Of a stretch of 64,000 nucleotides of DNA, positions 27,403 to 36,072 are shown piece by piece. The stretch spans positions 9,176,001 to 9,240,000 of the forward strand of contig NZ_CP114413.1 of NCBI RefSeq assembly GCF_027270315.1, given 5' to 3'. The translations under genes were made by a program, and so were the position numbers. The notes below the pieces were generated by a model. It ran no database searches and was not told the origin of the DNA. It worked only from the letters and a program-made list of their open reading frames with translations. Numbering within the stretch: the first letter of the stretch is position 1; every line of letters starts with the position of its first letter. The DNA is from Streptomyces cinnabarinus. GTDB taxonomy: Bacteria; Actinomycetota; Actinomycetes; Streptomycetales; Streptomycetaceae.

Positions 27403-28299
27403 TCAAGTACTTGCGACGTTGTCGGCTAGTGATGTTGAGGCGTGATGACCTGAGAGTTCGGCTGGTGGGTGATTTAGCAGGTCGTCGGGCTGACGGGCAC
27501 AAGTCCGGTGCTCGGTTTGCGGCGGGTGGGCCGCTGGGCGGCTCGGTCGGAGACCAGGCCGGCGATGGCCCGGTGCGTGGCCGGGTAGTGCTCGCGGTGG
27601 CCGAGGAAGCGCTGCAGCGGGCGCCACTGCTTGTGCTCCGCGTTGGCGTGTTCGACTCAGATCCGCGCCGAGGACCGGCGGCGCCGTTGCTCACGCCAGG
27701 CGTACTGGTCACCGAGCAGGGGGTCTTCGTTCGGCTTCTTCGGCGGCGCGCTGACCGGTTCGGGGAGCTCGTTCGCGAGACGTCGGTAACCCTCATCCAC
27801 CTCGGCTCTCACGTCCGAGTGGAGACGGAATTGCTCGGCGATGCCTTCGGTGCGCATCGCGGTCTGATCGTGGAGTCTTCCGGGCCGGTCGGCCCCGGAC
27901 CGCAGGGTGCGGCCGTGGCCATCGCTGATCGTGGTGGTCTTCATGGTGTTCTGCTTCTTCTTGCCGGAGACGAACGCGCAGCGGCCTGACCGGTGGGCCT
28001 TCAGGCGGCGGACCTGGGTCTCGGTCCCGTCAATCCGCAAGGTCACGCCGTCCGCATCGGCGGCGAACACGTCGGCCAATGTTCGCAGGCGCAGTCCAGA
28101 CTGGCCGGGGACAGCGAAGCCGCGGTCGGCGAGCAGCCTGCGGATCTCGCCGATGGCCTCGGTGACGGTGGAGCGGCCGACCCCGTACAACTCGGCGAGT
28201 GCGCACGGCCAACTCCTCGATCAAACCGCCGATATGTGCACGCGAGACGCCTGTGAAGGCAGGATGGGACAAAGCCGCACGGGCCCACTTCTCGGTCAC
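27403..28299 (-). pseudogene. IS5-like (HARBI1-type) transposase with internal deletion and frameshifts
   Basis: The start MTEKWARAALSHPAFTGVSR continues to GLIEELA. The expected DNA-binding middle is then missing and text resumes, out of frame, at YGVGRSTVTEAIGEIRRLLA. The catalytic part follows: ADGVTLRIDGTETQVRRL, KTTTISDGHGRTL, MHDQTA-type RLHDQTAMRTEG, and DEGYRRLANELP. A last slip near 27660 precedes VEHANAEHKQWRPLQRFLGH. It is non-functional. Its 5' end is about 50 bp from the 3' end of the alpha/beta hydrolase at 28349. Confidence 0.82.
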
Positions 28300-28348
28300 A
28301 ATCGAAGAACCCGTGCGGCTGTGCCCACGTCACGGCCTGCGACCGCGC

Positions 28349-29056
28349 TCATGCTTGGCGGGCAGGACGGAAGTTTTCCTCCAGGAACGCCGAAACCGCC
28401 TCGGTGAACGCCTCCGGTGCTGCGTGGTGGATCAGGTGTCCAACCGGGATGGTGACCACTCGCCCGCCGGGGATGCGGCGGGCGAGCTCGGCGACACCGT
28501 CCTGGGGAACATGACTGTGTGGGCCGCCGGCGAGCACGAGGGTCTCGGCGGTGATCTGACCGAGTCGCTCCAGCCACCTGGAATCGGGCTGGTCGATCTG
28601 CCGCCTGACGGCCAGCACCATCTCCCAGTCGAAGGTCAGGGCGCCGTCCGGCCTGGCCGGGGTGCTCGGCTCCCGGGGACGGGGGACCGGCACATCCTCC
28701 AGGACGAGCCGGCTCACCCGCTGCGGATGGTCCTCCGCGAGCAGGTAGGCCACGATCCCGCCCATGGAGTGCCCGATCAGATCCACTCGTCCAAGTCCCA
28801 GTGCATCCAAGAACCGGAGCACATCGGCCTGCATGAGTTCGAGCGAGTAGTCCCCCGGCCAGTCGCTTCGGCCGTGACCGCGAAGATCGAGGGCATACAC
28901 CCTTCGACTCCGGGCGAGAGCGGGCACAACCGCCTCCCAGTCGGTGGCATCCTCGCCCAGCGCGTGCAGCAGCACGAGCGGCGGAGCATCCGGAGGACCC
29001 GACATCTGATAAGCCAGCCGGACCTCGCCAACGTCGACCGAGCGATGATCAACCAT
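28349..29056 (-). CDS. Alpha/beta hydrolase
   Basis: A 235-residue protein with the alpha/beta hydrolase fold: VLLHALGEDATDWEAVVPAL (oxyanion region), ALDLRGHGRSDWPG, nucleophile elbow GHSMGG with Ser97, and the C-terminal histidine within VGHLIHHAAPEAFTE. The acidic residue is probably in the region after ETLVLAGG. The enzyme would act on an ester, lactone or similar bond; the substrate is not evident. It sits alone between IS5 debris and a non-coding gap. Confidence 0.9.
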   Translation of the reverse strand: MVDHRSVDVGEVRLAYQMSGPPDAPPLVLLHALGEDATDWEAVVPALARSRRVYALDLRGHGRSDWPGDYSLELMQADVLRFLDALGLGRVDLIGHSMGGIVAYLLAEDHPQRVSRLVLEDVPVPRPREPSTPARPDGALTFDWEMVLAVRRQIDQPDSRWLERLGQITAETLVLAGGPHSHVPQDGVAELARRIPGGRVVTIPVGHLIHHAAPEAFTEAVSAFLEENFRPARQA

Positions 29057-29403
29057 GTCCGGAGGATATGCGGACGGGTCTACGCTAGTAATGGCTGTTC
29101 CGGTGTTCCCCGAGGCCGGACAACGGCGAAAGACGCGCGAGCGTCACTTGATCGTGTGAGGCTCGGGAAGCCTGCTCCGGGCACCAGGTAGGGGTGGTGG
29201 AGATTGAACAAGCGGTGTCGCTTGAGTTAGACCAGGTGATGGACGAGATCGTGTCCGCGGTACGCGACGCGATCAGCCGCGCCCGCAGCAGGAACACCGC
29301 CCCCCGGGTGCTCTGCCATGCCGAGGACGCATCCGAGCAGAACCTCCGCCCGGGCGTCGTCGCCGAGGACCCAGCGGAGTGATCGCGCCGCCTCGGCATG
29401 CTG
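29057..29403. other. No gene recognised
   Basis: About 350 bp between the hydrolase start and the phosphatase stop. A short plus-strand frame at 29194 lacks a ribosome-binding site or recognisable family. It presumably contains the hydrolase promoter. Confidence 0.35.
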
Positions 29404-30639
29404 TCAGAGACGGACGGCGACCAGGGCGATGTCGTCGCGGGCACCGCCGGCGACGCCGAGACGGGCCAGGATGGCGTCCGCGAGGCGCTCGGGGCCCAGG
29501 CCCACATGGCCGGCGAGAGCATCGGTGAGCTGCCGCAGGCCGACGTCGATGTCCCGGTCACGGCGTTCGATCAGCCCGTCCGTGTACAGCACCAGGCAGT
29601 CGCCCGGGATGTAGGGCACGGCGGCTTGCGGGCGCGGAACGTGGTTGGGGCGCGCGCCGAGCGGTGGGTCGGTGGCCTGGTCCAGGAGGTCGCAGCTGCC
29701 GTCGGGGTGCAGCAGGACCGGCGGCGGGTGGCCGGCGCTGCTGTACGCGATCTGCCGACGGCTGGTGTCGATCACGACCTGGACGGCGGTGGTGGCCAGC
29801 GCCCCTTCGACGGACCGGGAGTACAAGCCGAGCACCTCCAGCGACTTGGCCGGCTCGGGCAGGGCCCGGACGGCGGCGCTCAGCGCGCTGCGGAGCATGC
29901 CCATGACGGTGGCGGCCTCCAGGCCGTGGCCCACGACGTCGCCGACGGCGACGGCGAATGCGCCGTCGGGCAGATCGACGACGTCATACCAGTCGCCGCA
30001 CACGTTCAGCGACCCGACAGCCGGCACGTAGCGCACCGCGATATCCGAGTGCAGGCCCAGGTCGGGCGAGTGCAGCATGGCCTCCTGCAGGGTGACCGCG
30101 ACCTGGCGTTCCCGGGCGTGTGCCTGCCGCAGCTCCTCGTTCAGCCTCTGCAGCTCCCTTGCCCGCGCATACAGTTCGGCCTCGATCACCTCCCGCCGGC
30201 CCAGAGGCCCTCCCGGCGGGCCGGGCGGGCGGGACCGGACGAACTCGGTCACGTCCTCCACCCGGTGGATGATCCACGCCACCTGCCCGTCCGGACCCAG
30301 GACGGGGGTGTTGATCGGCGACCACCACCGCTCCTCGAACGCCCAGGCCAGGGACGGCACAGGGATGTCGTACTTCTGCACCGCCATCGTGTCCGGCTGC
30401 CTCGACTGCAGGACCCGTTGCAGCGAGGCGTTCAGGTTCCGCACCCCGTCCGCGTTCGCATCCGCCGGATTGTCCGGGAAGGCGTCGAACACGAACTGGC
30501 CCACCAGGTCCGGCCGGCTCCGGCCGGTGGCCTGCAGGTACGCCTCGTTGACGTCGACGATCACCAGACCCGGATCCAGCACCAGATACGGACTGGGCGT
30601 GGCCGTGAACAACGCCTTGTAGTCAATGCTCGGTTTCAT
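29404..30639 (-). CDS. PAS-domain PP2C-type (SpoIIE-like) serine phosphatase
   Basis: A 411-residue protein. Residues 5-125 form a PAS domain (TPSPYLVLDPGLVIVDVNEA, then AWIIHRVEDVTEFV). Residues about 140-185 are a charged helix, likely coiled coil (ARELQRLNEELRQAHARERQ). Residues 190-411 are the SpoIIE/PP2C catalytic domain with VCGDWYDVVDL and AVAVGDVVGHGLEAAT supplying the metal-binding aspartates, LVLYTDGLIERRD, and ARDDIALVAVRL at the end. In Streptomyces such proteins dephosphorylate anti-anti-sigma factors in partner-switching pathways. No anti-sigma gene is adjacent, so the partner is unknown. No membrane helix is visible. Confidence 0.93.
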   Translation of the reverse strand: MKPSIDYKALFTATPSPYLVLDPGLVIVDVNEAYLQATGRSRPDLVGQFVFDAFPDNPADANADGVRNLNASLQRVLQSRQPDTMAVQKYDIPVPSLAWAFEERWWSPINTPVLGPDGQVAWIIHRVEDVTEFVRSRPPGPPGGPLGRREVIEAELYARARELQRLNEELRQAHARERQVAVTLQEAMLHSPDLGLHSDIAVRYVPAVGSLNVCGDWYDVVDLPDGAFAVAVGDVVGHGLEAATVMGMLRSALSAAVRALPEPAKSLEVLGLYSRSVEGALATTAVQVVIDTSRRQIAYSSAGHPPPVLLHPDGSCDLLDQATDPPLGARPNHVPRPQAAVPYIPGDCLVLYTDGLIERRDRDIDVGLRQLTDALAGHVGLGPERLADAILARLGVAGGARDDIALVAVRL

Positions 30640-30989
30640 CGGCTTGGCGTCCGTCCCTTCCGCTGCTCAACCGAGCCGGACTCGGCCGGGACCCCCCTGC
30701 CGGGTGCCGGCGATCACGACGGAAGCGAGAGGCGTTCGGCCGACTCCCATGCTCAATTGTCCCAGCGTGGACCCGGCGGCACCTGATGAGACGGGCACCA
30801 CCCCCGACGGCAGCCGGCAAGGGCGGGGACTACGCCATCGTCGCTCTGGCGCGGCCCCAATGCCGACGGGCATCGGGGCCGCAGACCAGCAGCTGCTTGT
30901 GGGGCACCGGGAAGAACAACAGCCGGGGCCTCCCCGCCCGCCTCGATGACACGCTTCCCCACTACCGTCGGCGTTCATCGCGGTGGGTG
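30640..30989. other. No gene recognised
   Basis: A 350-bp gap upstream of the phosphatase. No convincing start or family was seen on either strand. It should hold the phosphatase promoter. Confidence 0.35.
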
Positions 30990-31904
30990 TCAGGGGTACA
31001 CATACTCCACTCGGATTGCCGACTGCTCGGGCAGGACGATCACTTTGGGGTGGTCGTAGGACCACCCGCGTGGGATGAGGAAGAGCTTTCCGTCCGAGTA
31101 GGCGGCCAGCTTCAGCCCCTGGTACCGGAACCGGTATGCGCCGTGCGAGGCCAGAGCTTCGGCTTCGACGCCCCCGTCAGGAGACAGCCGGAGGTCCTTG
31201 TCGCTGAAGATTGTCACGCTCATTCGGCTGCCGAGGTCGGCTGTCAGGCTCTGGGCGGCGCCGCGTCCCTGGATGTCGGCGAAGGTGCCCGCTGTCCAGA
31301 ACGTCAGTACGACGATGATGCCCAGGACGTAGAGGGAGAGTGAGGTGCTCCAGGCCGGCCAGGCGGGCCTGGCGGGTTCGCTGTCTGCCGCAGTGGCGTC
31401 GCTCGTGTCGTTCTCGCTCGTGCTGGACCAGAGTGTCGCGCCCCAGCAGGCCAACAGGACTCCGGCGGTGAGTGAGACGGGCAGTCCCAGTTCCCACCAC
31501 TCGGGAGCGAGCCGGAGGGACAGCCACGTGCAGGCAGGGACGACAGCCAAGGCTGACGCCAGCCCTGAGCAGACCCGGCGGCGAGCTGCACCGTTCCCGC
31601 TGAGCGTGCGTTCCAGGAGGGGGTTTGCGATCCGCCAGACCAGCGTCAGTCCGGCAACTATCAGTAGTGGGTCGAAGAGGGCCGGTATGCTGCTGAGCAC
31701 GTATCTCTGTACGGTGGAATTCAACTGGCTCTCGGAGTAGCCGAGATAGTCGGCAAACGCTTGGTTTCTCCTCCAGCCGAAATAGAACAGCAGCGCTGCT
31801 AGCAGTGAAACCTGTGCGGCTACCGTGGCGCCGGCCTGAATGACGAAGGACCGGAGCGAGGAGGCAGCGGGCTCAGGGGTCTCCGGTGGTTGTGCCGTGC
31901 TCAT
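30990..31904 (-). CDS. Multi-pass membrane protein, unknown function
   Basis: A 304-residue protein with five predicted membrane segments. One is near residue 30 (VAAQVSLLAALLFYFGW), followed by about 80, 120 and 150, and one near residue 200 (LYVLGIIVVLTFWTAGTFA). A soluble C-terminal domain of about 90 residues ends IRVEYVYP. The segment between helices contains FADYLGYSESQL. I do not recognise the family. Its start codon overlaps the stop of the upstream lipoprotein-like gene by four bases (ATGA), so the two are one operon and probably act together at the cell surface. Confidence 0.8.
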   Translation of the reverse strand: MSTAQPPETPEPAASSLRSFVIQAGATVAAQVSLLAALLFYFGWRRNQAFADYLGYSESQLNSTVQRYVLSSIPALFDPLLIVAGLTLVWRIANPLLERTLSGNGAARRRVCSGLASALAVVPACTWLSLRLAPEWWELGLPVSLTAGVLLACWGATLWSSTSENDTSDATAADSEPARPAWPAWSTSLSLYVLGIIVVLTFWTAGTFADIQGRGAAQSLTADLGSRMSVTIFSDKDLRLSPDGGVEAEALASHGAYRFRYQGLKLAAYSDGKLFLIPRGWSYDHPKVIVLPEQSAIRVEYVYP

Positions 31905-32632
31905 GGGGCGCAGCCGCTGTAGGAGCCGTCCGTGCCCGTCTCGACGTAGAAGTCGGCCCCGGGGCTCGACCGGTACGCGGTGACGAGCTGTTCGAGGAGC
32001 AGATATCCGTTGCTGACTTCGCAGTCCGCGCCCGCCAGTCCACCTGCCGCGGCGAGGTCGTTGTATGCCCCCTCGGCGCCGGGCCAGTCCGCCCGGCCTG
32101 ACGGACTGACGGCGGGACAGGCCGCTCTCAGGCCGCGGAGCAGCGTTGCCAGGCTGTCCTGAGCCTCAGAATCCTGCACACCTGCGCAATCCTTGTTCAC
32201 CAGGTTCGCGTACCAGTTGGAGGCGGATGCGCGCAGCACGATCCTTGTCGGCGTAGTGCTGTTGTCGTGGAGGGCAGCGTCGGGCGTGGATGGGGAGTCC
32301 TCAGGGCTCGGCGGCGGCGGAGTGGTGTCACCCGTGGGCGCGCCGGTGGGGCCGAAACCAGGCCAGCTCACCCCGACTTTGGGGCGCTGCCCCGGTGATT
32401 CGGTGTCTGGTGTCGGCTGGGGACCGCCGCTGGAGGTGGAGTCAGAGCTGGTGGCGTTGGGTGCGCTTTGGGTCTGTGCACCCTCACTACGGGTGCTCTG
32501 ATCAGCTCCCGCCGCGTCCGAGTAGTCTGCCGGCGCGCGACCCTGCGCCGGCGCTCCGCAGCTGAGAGCCGTTGTCAGTAAGGCCGCCGCTGTTAATGGC
32601 ACCGCCCGCCCCGAAAGCCTGCTTCGCTGCAT
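31901..32632 (-). CDS. Secreted or lipid-anchored protein with low-complexity linker
   Basis: About 243 residues from the ATG at 32632. The N-terminus is a signal peptide (SRLSGRAVPLTAAALLTTAL) followed by SCGAP. The cysteine could be a lipobox cysteine, although ALSC is a weak match. Residues 30-125 are rich in Ser, Thr and Pro and look like an extended linker. The C-terminal 110 residues form a compact domain with three or four cysteines (NKDCAGVQDSE, LRAACPAVS, ADCEVSNGYLLLEQ, SGCAP). Coupled to the downstream membrane protein by a 4-bp overlap. Function unknown. Confidence 0.78.
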   Translation of the reverse strand: MQRSRLSGRAVPLTAAALLTTALSCGAPAQGRAPADYSDAAGADQSTRSEGAQTQSAPNATSSDSTSSGGPQPTPDTESPGQRPKVGVSWPGFGPTGAPTGDTTPPPPSPEDSPSTPDAALHDNSTTPTRIVLRASASNWYANLVNKDCAGVQDSEAQDSLATLLRGLRAACPAVSPSGRADWPGAEGAYNDLAAAGGLAGADCEVSNGYLLLEQLVTAYRSSPGADFYVETGTDGSYSGCAP

Positions 32633-32978
32633 CGCCTTCCCCCTCCGGTGACCGCGTGCTTGCCGTCCGGTAGGTGGATTATGCTCCCTTTCGGGCCCTG
32701 GGGAGACAGGGCTACGTATCAACTCGTCGCGTTGATAAGGCAGTTCGCGGATGCATCACTCGGTAGAGGAGTGCGTAGTGGGTGGAGGCCGCGGGTCCAC
32801 CCCATTGTCACCGTGAGAGACAGGGTTCTGAGTGTCATCAGACATCCCGCTTGCCGAGGGCGCGTACCGGGTCATCAGCGACCGGGACGTCGGCGTCGCC
32901 GGGGCCGCCAAGTCCTCATGCCCAGCCCGCAACGGCCGACCCTACTGGACGGGTTGTCCGAATGATCAGTGGGTGTGG
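32633..32978. other. No gene recognised
   Basis: About 345 bp between the lipoprotein start and the sigma operon's last stop. Short plus-strand frames (for example from 32832) have no recognisable domain. It should carry the promoter of the 32632 operon. Confidence 0.35.
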
Positions 32979-33350
32979 TCACCGGGAAGCAGCCGGGACG
33001 TCGACATGGGCTGTCGGCTCGCCGGTGGCCTTCGCCGCCGTGTGCGCGTTGGTGAGGGTGCAAACGCCGTCCACGCACTGGCGCTCCAGACGGCCGAGGG
33101 AGATAGTCTGTGCCAGGCCGACCATCCAGCAGGTGGGGCATCCGCGGAAGGCGATCAAGGCCAACGGGGCCGCCAGCAGGGTGGCCGGGCCAGCGACGGG
33201 CACCAGGGCGATCGAGGCGATGATCAACCCGAAGCCGACCGCGCCGCGCGCCAGATGGCGCGGGACGGACTTGCTGGCGAAATTCCTTTCGGGCGCGGTG
33301 TCCTCGATCTTCGCTTCCTGCGGGGGCTTCACTGTGTTCACGGCGTTCAC
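32979..33350 (-). CDS. Small membrane protein with two cysteine pairs, co-operonic with an ECF sigma factor
   Basis: A 123-residue protein. Residues 40-75 give a hydrophobic hairpin (GAVGFGLIIASIALVPVAGP, ATLLAAPLALIAF). A cysteine-rich segment follows: FRGCPTCWMVGL and then ERQCVDGVCTL. The CPTC and CVDGVC pairs could bind metal or undergo redox change, an inference from spacing only. Its ATG overlaps the stop of the sigma factor gene by four bases. Such placement is typical of anti-sigma factors or of proteins feeding a signal to the sigma factor, but no zinc-binding anti-sigma motif (HxxxCxxC) is present. Confidence 0.8.
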   Translation of the reverse strand: MNAVNTVKPPQEAKIEDTAPERNFASKSVPRHLARGAVGFGLIIASIALVPVAGPATLLAAPLALIAFRGCPTCWMVGLAQTISLGRLERQCVDGVCTLTNAHTAAKATGEPTAHVDVPAASR

Positions 33351-33970
33351 GGTTGTGAGATTCCTCCGGCTGGTGGGTCGATAGCTTGATCGCGTGCCTG
33401 GTCGGTGGGTTGACCGGGTGGTTGGTCTGTCGCTGTCAGAGAGTGGCGCAGTGCTGCGCGTGCTCTGTGCAGACGCGACTTCATCGCGGCGTTGCTCAGA
33501 CCGAGCGCATGGGCGACAGTTTTGCCGGGCAGGCCCTGTACGTCCCGCATGATCAGGACCTGCCGCTGGTCACGGGGAAGGCCGCTGACCGCGGCCGCGA
33601 TCCGCTGCGCCTCCAGCCTGTGCAACACCGCGTCCTCGGCGGACGGTTCGGCAGTCGCCTCCGGTTCGGCTGTCGCCTCGTCGCTGCGTGAGACGAGCAG
33701 CCGTACCTGCCGGAGACATTCGTTGCGCACGATCCGGAACATCCATGAGGCGAGCGCGCTCGTGGCCCGCAAGGTGCCGATCTTCCGGTAGAGGATGATC
33801 AGCGCCTCCTGCGCCGCGTCCTCGGCATCCTGCGGTGAGGAGCACAACGACATGGCGAACCTGCGCACATGAGGCTGCGATTCCATGACGACGGTGGTGA
33901 GCGACGTGACGTCACCGTCCTGAGCGGCCTTGATCAGCCGCTCGTCCGGCCAAGTGAAGCGTTGGTTCAT
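33347..33970 (-). CDS. ECF-type RNA polymerase sigma factor
   Basis: A 207-residue protein. Region 2 is QPHVRRFAMSLCSSPQDAED, then EALIILYRKIGTLRATSALA and SWMFRIVRNECLRQVR, which melts the -10 element. Region 4 is RIAAAVSGLPRDQRQVLIMR, then LPGKTVAHALGLSNAAMKSR with the helix-turn-helix for the -35 element. A short Pro/Gln/Asp-rich tail follows. It lies between a 29-residue membrane peptide gene (43 bp upstream) and a cysteine-bearing membrane protein (4-bp overlap). The target promoter is unknown; ECF factors usually transcribe their own operon. Confidence 0.93.
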   Translation of the reverse strand: MNQRFTWPDERLIKAAQDGDVTSLTTVVMESQPHVRRFAMSLCSSPQDAEDAAQEALIILYRKIGTLRATSALASWMFRIVRNECLRQVRLLVSRSDEATAEPEATAEPSAEDAVLHRLEAQRIAAAVSGLPRDQRQVLIMRDVQGLPGKTVAHALGLSNAAMKSRLHRARAALRHSLTATDQPPGQPTDQARDQAIDPPAGGISQP

Positions 33971-34013
33971 CGAAAGACTCCTACCCGGAAGGCGCCCTAC
34001 GGGCAGGTGTCGG

Positions 34014-34103
34014 TCAGCTTCGGCTCCTGTAGCGCCGCATCAGGTGCCAGCTGCACGCACCCACGAGCAGGGCTCCGATGACTATGAGGCCAGTGACCAT
34101 CAT
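34014..34103 (-). CDS. 29-residue membrane peptide
   Basis: A very short gene: one membrane helix (VTGLIVIGALLVGACSW) followed by a basic tail (MRRYRSRS). GGGAGGA stands seven to nine bases before two consecutive ATG codons, a strong ribosome-binding site. It is on the same strand 43 bp ahead of the ECF sigma gene. Its small size makes it easy to miss. A role as membrane sensor or anti-sigma-like peptide is inferred only from position. Confidence 0.6.
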   Translation of the reverse strand: MMVTGLIVIGALLVGACSWHLMRRYRSRS

Positions 34104-34406
34104 TGGTGGTTCCTCCCGGTTCTGCCGGCCCGTTCGGCCGGTACACAGACAAGAGGCAGGGAGATCCGAAAAGGATTCACCTCTGACTTTGCCGCGCCGA
34201 AGCAGATCCGGGCGGCGCCGGCGTAGGCAACAACGCGTCTGCGACGCCCGGGCCCTGGTGGCACCGCACCTCTGCCGCTGGGCCGCCGTCGCGGCAGTGG
34301 TCACGATCGCCAGCGGCAGCGCGACGGGAGCGTGGTCAAACGAGCCAATACCCTCGGTAAGGGTGCAGGTGACACTGAGGCTGAAGTGGCTTCGAAGGAG
34401 TTCACC
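34104..34406. other. Regulatory gap upstream of the sigma operon
   Basis: About 300 bp. A short inverted repeat (CCGGCC/GGCCGG near 34125-34140) stands just before the ribosome-binding site of the 29-residue gene. No gene is supported. The sigma operon promoter must lie here. Confidence 0.4.
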
Positions 34407-34760
34407 CTATCCGGGTGCGTGGACGGTGCGGGCGGCTTGGACGTCGGTGAGGTTGTCCTGGGCCCAGCGGCAGACCTCGGTCAGCAGGGGCGAAAGCGAT
34501 TCGCCGAGAGGGGTGAGGGAGTACTCGACGTGAGGCGGTACGACCGGCAGCGCGACGCGTTGGATGATGCCGTCCGCCTCCAGGGTACGGAGCGCCTGGG
34601 TGAGCATCTTCTGGCTGATACCGCCGATGGTTCGTTGCAGTTCGGCGTGGCGGAGGGTGCGGCCTTGGAGCGCGTAAAGGATCAGGGCGCTCCACTTGCC
34701 GGCGATCAGGTTGAGCACCTCCCGTGAGCCGCAGTTCGGGTCGAACACGTCGGGTTGCAT
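34407..34760 (-). CDS. HxlR-family regulator
   Basis: About 117 residues from the ATG at 34760. It has the compact HxlR winged helix: PNCGSREVLNLIAGKWSALI with the conserved Cys, LRHAELQRTIGGISQKMLTQ, LRTLEADGIIQR and the wing PPHVEYSLTPLGESL. It is divergent from the NADP-binding gene at 34857 with a 96-bp gap containing an inverted repeat, and is the likely repressor of that gene. Cysteine-containing HxlR proteins often sense electrophiles or quinones. Confidence 0.9.
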   Translation of the reverse strand: MQPDVFDPNCGSREVLNLIAGKWSALILYALQGRTLRHAELQRTIGGISQKMLTQALRTLEADGIIQRVALPVVPPHVEYSLTPLGESLSPLLTEVCRWAQDNLTDVQAARTVHAPG

Positions 34761-34775
34761 CGGGCCTCCTGGGAC

Positions 34776-34793
34776 AGGCACCAAATAGTGCCT
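34776..34793. promoter_or_regulatory. Inverted repeat between the HxlR regulator and NADP-binding gene
   Basis: AGGCAC-6-GTGCCT, a perfect 6-bp arm palindrome 15 bp upstream of the HxlR ATG. It is a candidate operator for autoregulation and for control of the divergent gene. Confidence 0.5.
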
Positions 34794-34856
34794 ACTTCCG
34801 CGTAGAACGGTACGTGTCTACGTTCGTGTACCTCAGTTGCGAAGGGGAGTAAAAGC

Positions 34857-35504
34857 ATGAAGATCGCGGTACTTGGCACCGGCGAGGTCGGTCAACGGCT
34901 CGCCACCAAGCTCGCTTCGCTGGGACATGAGGTCACGATCGGTTCCAGGACGGTGGACAACGCCGAGGCCAAGCAGTGGGCCGCGGACAACGGCGGCGCA
35001 CACGGCACCTTCGCCGACGCAGCTGGTGCCGCGGAGTTGGTGGTGAATGCCACCGGGGGCCTGGTCTCGCTGGCCGTGCTGGAGGCAGCGGGCGCCGAGA
35101 ATCTGCGCGGCAAGGTGCTCGTGGACGTGTCCAACCCACTGGATTCCTCCGAAGGGTTCCCGCCCAGGGTCGTCACTCCCGACGGCGGGAGCCTTGCCGA
35201 GCAGCTCCAGAAGGCGTTCCCGGAAACGCAGGTCGTCAAGACCCTCAACACGATGACCAACACGGTCATGGTCGAGCCCAGCAGGGTCCCCGGCCATCAC
35301 AACGTGTTCCTCAGTGGAAACGACGAGCACGCCAAGACCGAGGTGGCAGCTCTTTTGCGGTCCTTCGGCTGGGCTCCCGACCAGATCACCGACCTCGGGG
35401 ACCTGTCCAGCGCCCGCGCAACAGAACTGCTCATGCCGCTGTGGCTGCGGCTCTTCGGGGTCCTGGGCCCCGTGGACTTCAACTTCTCCGTCGTCACCGC
35501 GTAG
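34857..35504 (+). CDS. NAD(P)-binding oxidoreductase, F420:NADP reductase-like
   Basis: A 215-residue protein. The Rossmann motif KIAVLGTGEVGQRLATKLAS and the GSRT loop suggest NADP binding. DVSNPLDSSEGFPP and VVKTLNTMTNTVMVEPSRVP fit the NADPH-dependent F420 reductase-like (NADP_oxidored_2) family. It lacks a second catalytic domain. It may reduce F420, flavin or a small carbonyl compound. GGGGAG upstream of the ATG and the divergent HxlR gene suggest stress- or substrate-responsive control. Confidence 0.88.
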   Translation: MKIAVLGTGEVGQRLATKLASLGHEVTIGSRTVDNAEAKQWAADNGGAHGTFADAAGAAELVVNATGGLVSLAVLEAAGAENLRGKVLVDVSNPLDSSEGFPPRVVTPDGGSLAEQLQKAFPETQVVKTLNTMTNTVMVEPSRVPGHHNVFLSGNDEHAKTEVAALLRSFGWAPDQITDLGDLSSARATELLMPLWLRLFGVLGPVDFNFSVVTA

Positions 35505-35579
35505 CCGTCAACTCCCGCGCGCACGGGGACTGGGCGGGGTTGGCTGAATCAAGGCGGCCCGAGTGCACCTCAATCGAGT

Positions 35580-35880
35580 CGCCCTGGCCTTGACGAAGGT
35601 TGTCGGCGAACAGGCCTACTGCCGCGTCGGCACACGAGGCGCGCCCATCCGGAGCCCAAGCGAACGACAACGCGCGGCAGTCGGTGCGCATTATGGTCTG
35701 TGTCTGGCCAGTGTCGGGGTCCCAGATCCGCACCGTGGCGTCGCTGCCGCCAATCGGTGATTCCGGAGCTTGCGGCCTGTGTCCCCGTGCACCGTGGTGA
35801 CGGTCGTCCGGGTGGTCTTGGAGGCGGAAGGGAGCGTATGCAACGGCCCTTCGGCGAGATCGCAGCGAGGCCTGCCCGAT
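35580..35880 (-). pseudogene. WD40-repeat protein, C-terminal fragment
   Basis: The minus strand reads GGSDATVRIWDPDTGQTQTI, a canonical WD40 blade, followed by LSFAWAPDGRASCADAAVGL. One further, out-of-frame blade (HGDTGRKLRN) lies upstream. Only about 100 codons survive. Large WD40 proteins with N-terminal STAND ATPases or kinases are common in actinomycetes; which kind this came from cannot be told. Confidence 0.65.
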
Positions 35881-36072
35881 GCTTCGGAGACATCCGAGAG
35901 GTGAGGCAAGTGCCGTGCTCTGAAGTCCGCCTGACATGCGGTTAGTCATGACGCACGGTGCGGCCATCCAGCTCTTCAGCCTCCGTTTCTGTGTCCGGGC
36001 CCCCGGGGCAGTGTCAGCCCTCGTTGGTAGCGTGCTACATCCCGGCAGGACGATCATGAGAGGACTGCAGTC

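Noticed and set aside
29398..30786. Plus-strand frame of about 460 codons opposite the PP2C phosphatase
   Set aside because: The minus strand carries clear PAS and SpoIIE motifs; the plus frame has none.
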